DNA of 64,000 nt, from the NCBI RefSeq assembly GCF_017498525.1, contig NZ_CP071796.1, positions 4,224,041-4,288,040 on the forward strand, read 5' to 3'. Positions 61,189-64,000 of this stretch are shown here, piece after piece (positions within the stretch are counted from its first letter, which is position 1; every line of letters begins with the position of its first letter). The translations under genes were made by a program, and so were the position numbers. The DNA comes from Ottowia testudinis. Lineage in GTDB: Bacteria > Pseudomonadota > Gammaproteobacteria > Burkholderiales > Burkholderiaceae_C. The notes under the pieces were generated by a model. That model did not search any database and was not told the DNA's origin. It saw nothing but the letters and a program-made list of their open reading frames with translations.

Positions 61189-61830
61189 ATGATCGAAACC
61201 GCTGACGCGCTGCGCCGCCTGTATCCGCAGGCCTCGCCACGCTCGCGCGCCAAGCAGCTGGACCGGCTGGACGACACCATGCGCCGCTTCATCGCGCACG
61301 CGCCGTTGTGCGTCATCGCCAGCGCGGGCGCGGCGGGCCATGGGCTCGATTCGTCGCCGCGCGGCGGCCGAGCAGGCTTCGTGCAAGTGGCTGACGACCA
61401 CACGCTGCTGATCCCCGACGTGACGGGCAACAACCGGCTCGACACGCTGGAGAACCTGCTGGTCGATCCGCGCATTGGCCTGCTGTTTGTGATCCCCGGT
61501 GTCGATGAGGTGCTGCGCGCCAACGGCACGGCGCGCCTGCGCGACGAGCCCGAGTTCACGCAACGCTTCGCCCACGCCGGCGCTCCCAAGCTGCCGCGCC
61601 TGGTGATCGAAGTCGCCGTGCGCGAGGCCTATCTGCACTGCCCCAAGGCGCTGCTGCGTTCGCAGGTCTGGTCGCCCGAGGCGCGCGTGGCGCCCGGCAC
61701 CTTCCCATCGATGAACGCCATGCTGCTGGCACAGTTGGGGCCGCAGGTGGTGACCGAGACCGACGCCCAGGCGCTGGACCGCTACCGCGCACAGCTGGCC
61801 GACGAGGGGCTGGCGCATCTGGTGCGCTGA
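61189..61830 (+). CDS. MSMEG_1061 family FMN-dependent PPOX-type flavoprotein
   Basis: A 213-residue split-barrel flavoprotein. The hallmark blocks are DSSPRGGRAGFVQVADDHTLLIPD, GNNRLDTLENLLVDPRIGLLFVIPG (in parts) and DEVLRANGTARL, then CPKALLRSQVW. Members bind FMN; no physiological reaction is established. It lies after the thiolase, separated by a repeat copy and 20 bases. Confidence 0.87.
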   Translation: MIETADALRRLYPQASPRSRAKQLDRLDDTMRRFIAHAPLCVIASAGAAGHGLDSSPRGGRAGFVQVADDHTLLIPDVTGNNRLDTLENLLVDPRIGLLFVIPGVDEVLRANGTARLRDEPEFTQRFAHAGAPKLPRLVIEVAVREAYLHCPKALLRSQVWSPEARVAPGTFPSMNAMLLAQLGPQVVTETDAQALDRYRAQLADEGLAHLVR

Positions 61831-61923
61831 TGGCGGCGGCACATCCCCCAAAGCGCCGCCATCCACGCGCCGTCGCGCGCTACATTGGACATCATTGATT
61901 CATCTATCCGTACAAGGCCGATC

Positions 61924-62379
61924 ATGAAAAATCTGTTCTCATCTCTCGCACTGGTGACGCTGTTGAGCGGTTGCGCGTCGGTGAACATGGCGAGCAAGGA
62001 GGCGTCCGACGCGGCCAAGACCTTCAAGACGCCGCCGCGCGATCAGTCGGCGCTCTATGTCTACCGCGACAGCGCGTTCGGACGTGCGCTGACCAAGGAC
62101 ATCTTCGTCAACGATGAATGCCTGGGCAAATCGGCGCCAGACGTGTTTTTCTACAAGGCGCTGAAGCCTAACCAGAAGTACAAGATTTCGAGCGAGTCGG
62201 AGTTTTCGCCCAACGATTTGATGCTGACGGCCGAGCCCGGCAAGAACCACTTCGTGCGTCAATACATCACGCTCGGGTTGTTTGTTGGTGGGGCCAGCCT
62301 GGAAGTGGTGCCAGAGGAAACCGGCAAGGCAGCGATCGCCAAACTGAGCATGGCCGAGCCCGGCAAGTGCGGGCGCTGA
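61924..62379 (+). CDS. DUF2846 domain-containing lipoprotein
   Basis: A 151-residue predicted lipoprotein: MKNLFSSLALVTLLSGC gives a clean lipobox. The mature part (SALYVYRDSAFGRAL, DIFVNDECLGKSAPDVFFY, EPGKNHFVRQYITLG) is a typical DUF2846 domain, a small beta-rich fold of unknown role in envelope proteins. It is probably outer-membrane or periplasmic. Confidence 0.87.
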   Translation: MKNLFSSLALVTLLSGCASVNMASKEASDAAKTFKTPPRDQSALYVYRDSAFGRALTKDIFVNDECLGKSAPDVFFYKALKPNQKYKISSESEFSPNDLMLTAEPGKNHFVRQYITLGLFVGGASLEVVPEETGKAAIAKLSMAEPGKCGR

Positions 62380-62400
62380 GCGGCTGGAACTTTCACCACC

Positions 62401-63072
62401 GTGGCTACGCTCCTGATCATCGGCGCCTCACGCGGCATCGGCTGGGAACTGGCGCGGCAATCGGTGGCGGCGGGCGACCGCGTGATCGCCACCGCGCGCG
62501 ACGCTGCGGGCCTGGCGGCGCTGCGTGATCTGGGTTGCCAGGCGCTGCAACTCGACGTGGCCGATGCGGCCAGCGTCAGCGGCCTGGCATGGCAACTGGA
62601 TGGCGAAAAGATCGACACCGCCTGGCACGTCGCCGGCGTGATGTGCAACCGCGCCGACGCCACGCAGCCGCCCACGCAGGCCGACTTTGACCGCGTGATG
62701 CACACCAACGTGCTGGGCGCGATGCAGGTCATCACGCAAGTGGCGCCGCTGGTGCAGGCGGCCGGCGGGCGCTTTGCGTTTCTCTCCAGCGCCATGGGGC
62801 AGATCGGCACCGTCAGCGGCTCTGGCGCGTGGTTGTACCGCGTCAGCAAGGCCGCGCTGAACATGGCGGTGGCGGCGGCACGGCACAGCTATCCGGGCGT
62901 GATCTTCACCGTTTTTCATCCAGGTTGGGTGCGGACCGACATGGGCGGCGCGGGCGCGCCGGTCACCCCAGAGCAAAGCGCTGCTGGGCTGCGCGCCACG
63001 CTGGCCGCCGCCACGGCAGCCGACAACGGCGCCTTTATGCAATTTGACGGCAGCCGCCTGAACGGATGGTGA
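62401..63072 (+). CDS. SDR family oxidoreductase
   Basis: A 223-residue short-chain dehydrogenase. It has IIGASRGIGWELARQ (NAD(P) binding), MHTNVLGAMQVI, the catalytic Ser in AFLSSAMGQIG and YRVSKAALNM (YxxxK). Its substrate is unknown. It begins with GTG at 62401. Confidence 0.9.
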   Translation: MATLLIIGASRGIGWELARQSVAAGDRVIATARDAAGLAALRDLGCQALQLDVADAASVSGLAWQLDGEKIDTAWHVAGVMCNRADATQPPTQADFDRVMHTNVLGAMQVITQVAPLVQAAGGRFAFLSSAMGQIGTVSGSGAWLYRVSKAALNMAVAAARHSYPGVIFTVFHPGWVRTDMGGAGAPVTPEQSAAGLRATLAAATAADNGAFMQFDGSRLNGW

Positions 63073-63081
63073 GCGCATTGC

Positions 63082-63600
63082 ATGGCTGCCGCTGCCCGCG
63101 TTGAACTTCGGCCCGTGCCCGAGGCGGCGCGGCCAGCCTTGCCCGCCGCCACCTTTGCCGACGCCTACGCGCGCGAAGACGCACCCGCAGCCATCACCGC
63201 GCACGCCGCCGCCATGGCCGTGCTCGGCGGGCCACCGCCGGCATTGTTTGCGGCGCTGATGAAGCTGCGCCATCGCATCGTCCAGCCGTTGGGGCTGAAG
63301 ACGGACGAGTTGCTGAGCGCGGCAAAGGTGGGCGCCCATTCGGTGGCGCGCATCGGTCCGTTCCCCGTGCTTCAGAAATCACCCACCCGGGTCGTGCTGG
63401 GCCTGAACGACAAGCATCTCGACTTTCGCATCGTCGTGCTGGCCGAACCATTGGGCGCTGCCAGCCGCGTCACGGTCAGCACATTGGTGCTTGAACACAA
63501 CGCGCTGGGCCGTGCCTACATGGCGATGGTCAAACCGTTTCACCGCTGGATTTCGCGCCACGTGCTGGCACGAGCGGATTTTTTCAAACACTCCAACTAA
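63082..63600 (+). CDS. DUF2867 domain-containing protein
   Basis: A 172-residue protein matching DUF2867 (LMKLRHRIVQPLGLKT, RIGPFPVLQKSPTRVVLGLNDKHLDFRIVVLAE in parts, ALGRAYMAMVKPFHRWISR). The family is a small START-like fold of unknown function. It follows the SDR gene by 9 bases. Confidence 0.85.
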   Translation: MAAAARVELRPVPEAARPALPAATFADAYAREDAPAAITAHAAAMAVLGGPPPALFAALMKLRHRIVQPLGLKTDELLSAAKVGAHSVARIGPFPVLQKSPTRVVLGLNDKHLDFRIVVLAEPLGAASRVTVSTLVLEHNALGRAYMAMVKPFHRWISRHVLARADFFKHSN

Positions 63601-63618
63601 ACACCCAAGGAGGCTCTC

Positions 63619-64000
63619 ATGCTGCTGACCCAAGACCAGGAAATGATCCGCGACGCCGTGCGCACGTTTGCGCAAGAGCAACTGTGGCCACACGCCGCCA
63701 AGTGGGACAAGGAACACAGTTTCCCCGAAGACGCGCACCGCGGCCTGGCCGAACTGGGCGCCTACGGCATTTGCGTGCCCGAGGAGTACGGCGGCGCCGG
63801 GCTCGATTACGTCACGCTGGCGCTGGTGCTGGAGGAAATCGCCGCGGGCGACGGCGGCACCAGCACGCCGATCAGCGTCACCAACTGCCCCTACAACGCC
63901 ATCTTGATGCGCTACGGCACCGAGGCGCAAAAGCAGAAATGGCTGGCCCCGGCCGCGCGCGGCGAGATGCTGGGCGCCTTTGCGCTGACCGAGCCGCACG
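63619..64000 (+). CDS. Acyl-CoA dehydrogenase, partial (runs off the window)
   Basis: The first 127 residues of an acyl-CoA dehydrogenase: MLLTQDQEMIRDAVRTFAQE, then GICVPEEYGGAGLDYVTLALVLEEI, and LGAFALTEPH, the start of the FAD-binding strand. It is a different paralogue from ivd. The ATG at 63619 follows AAGGAGGC. The substrate cannot be told from this part. Confidence 0.9.
   Translation, partial: MLLTQDQEMIRDAVRTFAQEQLWPHAAKWDKEHSFPEDAHRGLAELGAYGICVPEEYGGAGLDYVTLALVLEEIAAGDGGTSTPISVTNCPYNAILMRYGTEAQKQKWLAPAARGEMLGAFALTEPH

Overview
The window is GC-rich chromosomal DNA from a betaproteobacterium, most likely Burkholderiales and probably Comamonadaceae. The evidence is an Mla-type lipid ABC operon, separate glyQ and glyS, fabA-fabB, a LiuR-controlled leucine-degradation cluster that contains can and aceK, and an IPTL-CTERM-like exported protein. 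I cannot name the genus from sequence alone. No rRNA gene, canonical tRNA, CRISPR array, prophage or transposase was found.

Layout. 0-5 kb: an exported IPTL-CTERM-like protein, then a four-gene MlaE-MlaF-MlaD-lipoprotein operon on the minus strand. 5-20 kb: bactofilin with a clear terminator, a lipoprotein, a membrane protein with a Cys/Gly-rich tail, a GMC oxidoreductase, hydrolases, an M20 peptidase, a glutathione transferase, an FMN riboswitch in front of a RibH2-type lumazine synthase, and small housekeeping or hypothetical genes. 19.6-26.5 kb: hydroxypyruvate isomerase, then a sugar-transfer module (UDP-glucose dehydrogenase, epimerase and GT39 on the minus strand; polyprenyl-phosphate GT2 and a flippase-like protein on the plus strand). 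26.5-42.7 kb: hppD and an Lrp regulator, corC, lnt, fabA-fabB, glyQ, a toxin-antitoxin pair, glyS, gmhB, plsC, a YgjP-like metallopeptidase and a DUF2855 protein. 42.9-44.5 kb: an MBL hydrolase and liuR, divergent around a perfect LiuR-type palindrome.

44.7-53.7 kb is the most interesting region. It is a complete RNA-repair locus: divergent rtcR, then a sigma-54 promoter, rsr (Ro60/TROVE), an array of structured RNAs, an unknown AT-rich gene, rtcB, a second AT-rich gene with a HEPN-like RNESAH motif, rlaP and rtcA. The RNA array can be folded by eye into one short Y-RNA stem and three circularly permuted tRNA mimics (YrlA-like). In each mimic a T-arm is followed by an acceptor hairpin and a D-arm, and the whole is closed by a Y-RNA-like stem. 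The array ends with a tRNA-like 3' end that carries CCA.

53.9-64 kb: a LiuR box precedes a thioesterase, isovaleryl-CoA dehydrogenase, a VapBC-like pair, carbonic anhydrase, AceK, an AT-rich DUF4365 gene that looks inserted, a thiolase, and smaller genes up to a partial acyl-CoA dehydrogenase.

Across the whole window a short hairpin repeat occurs about nineteen times. Its core is GATAGCTGCTCGCGCTTG, five variable bases, then CAAGCGC. Several copies lie in reading frames or supply a start or stop codon. Two genes, hppD and corC, show apparent one-base shifts in C runs near their 5' ends; these may be assembly errors.
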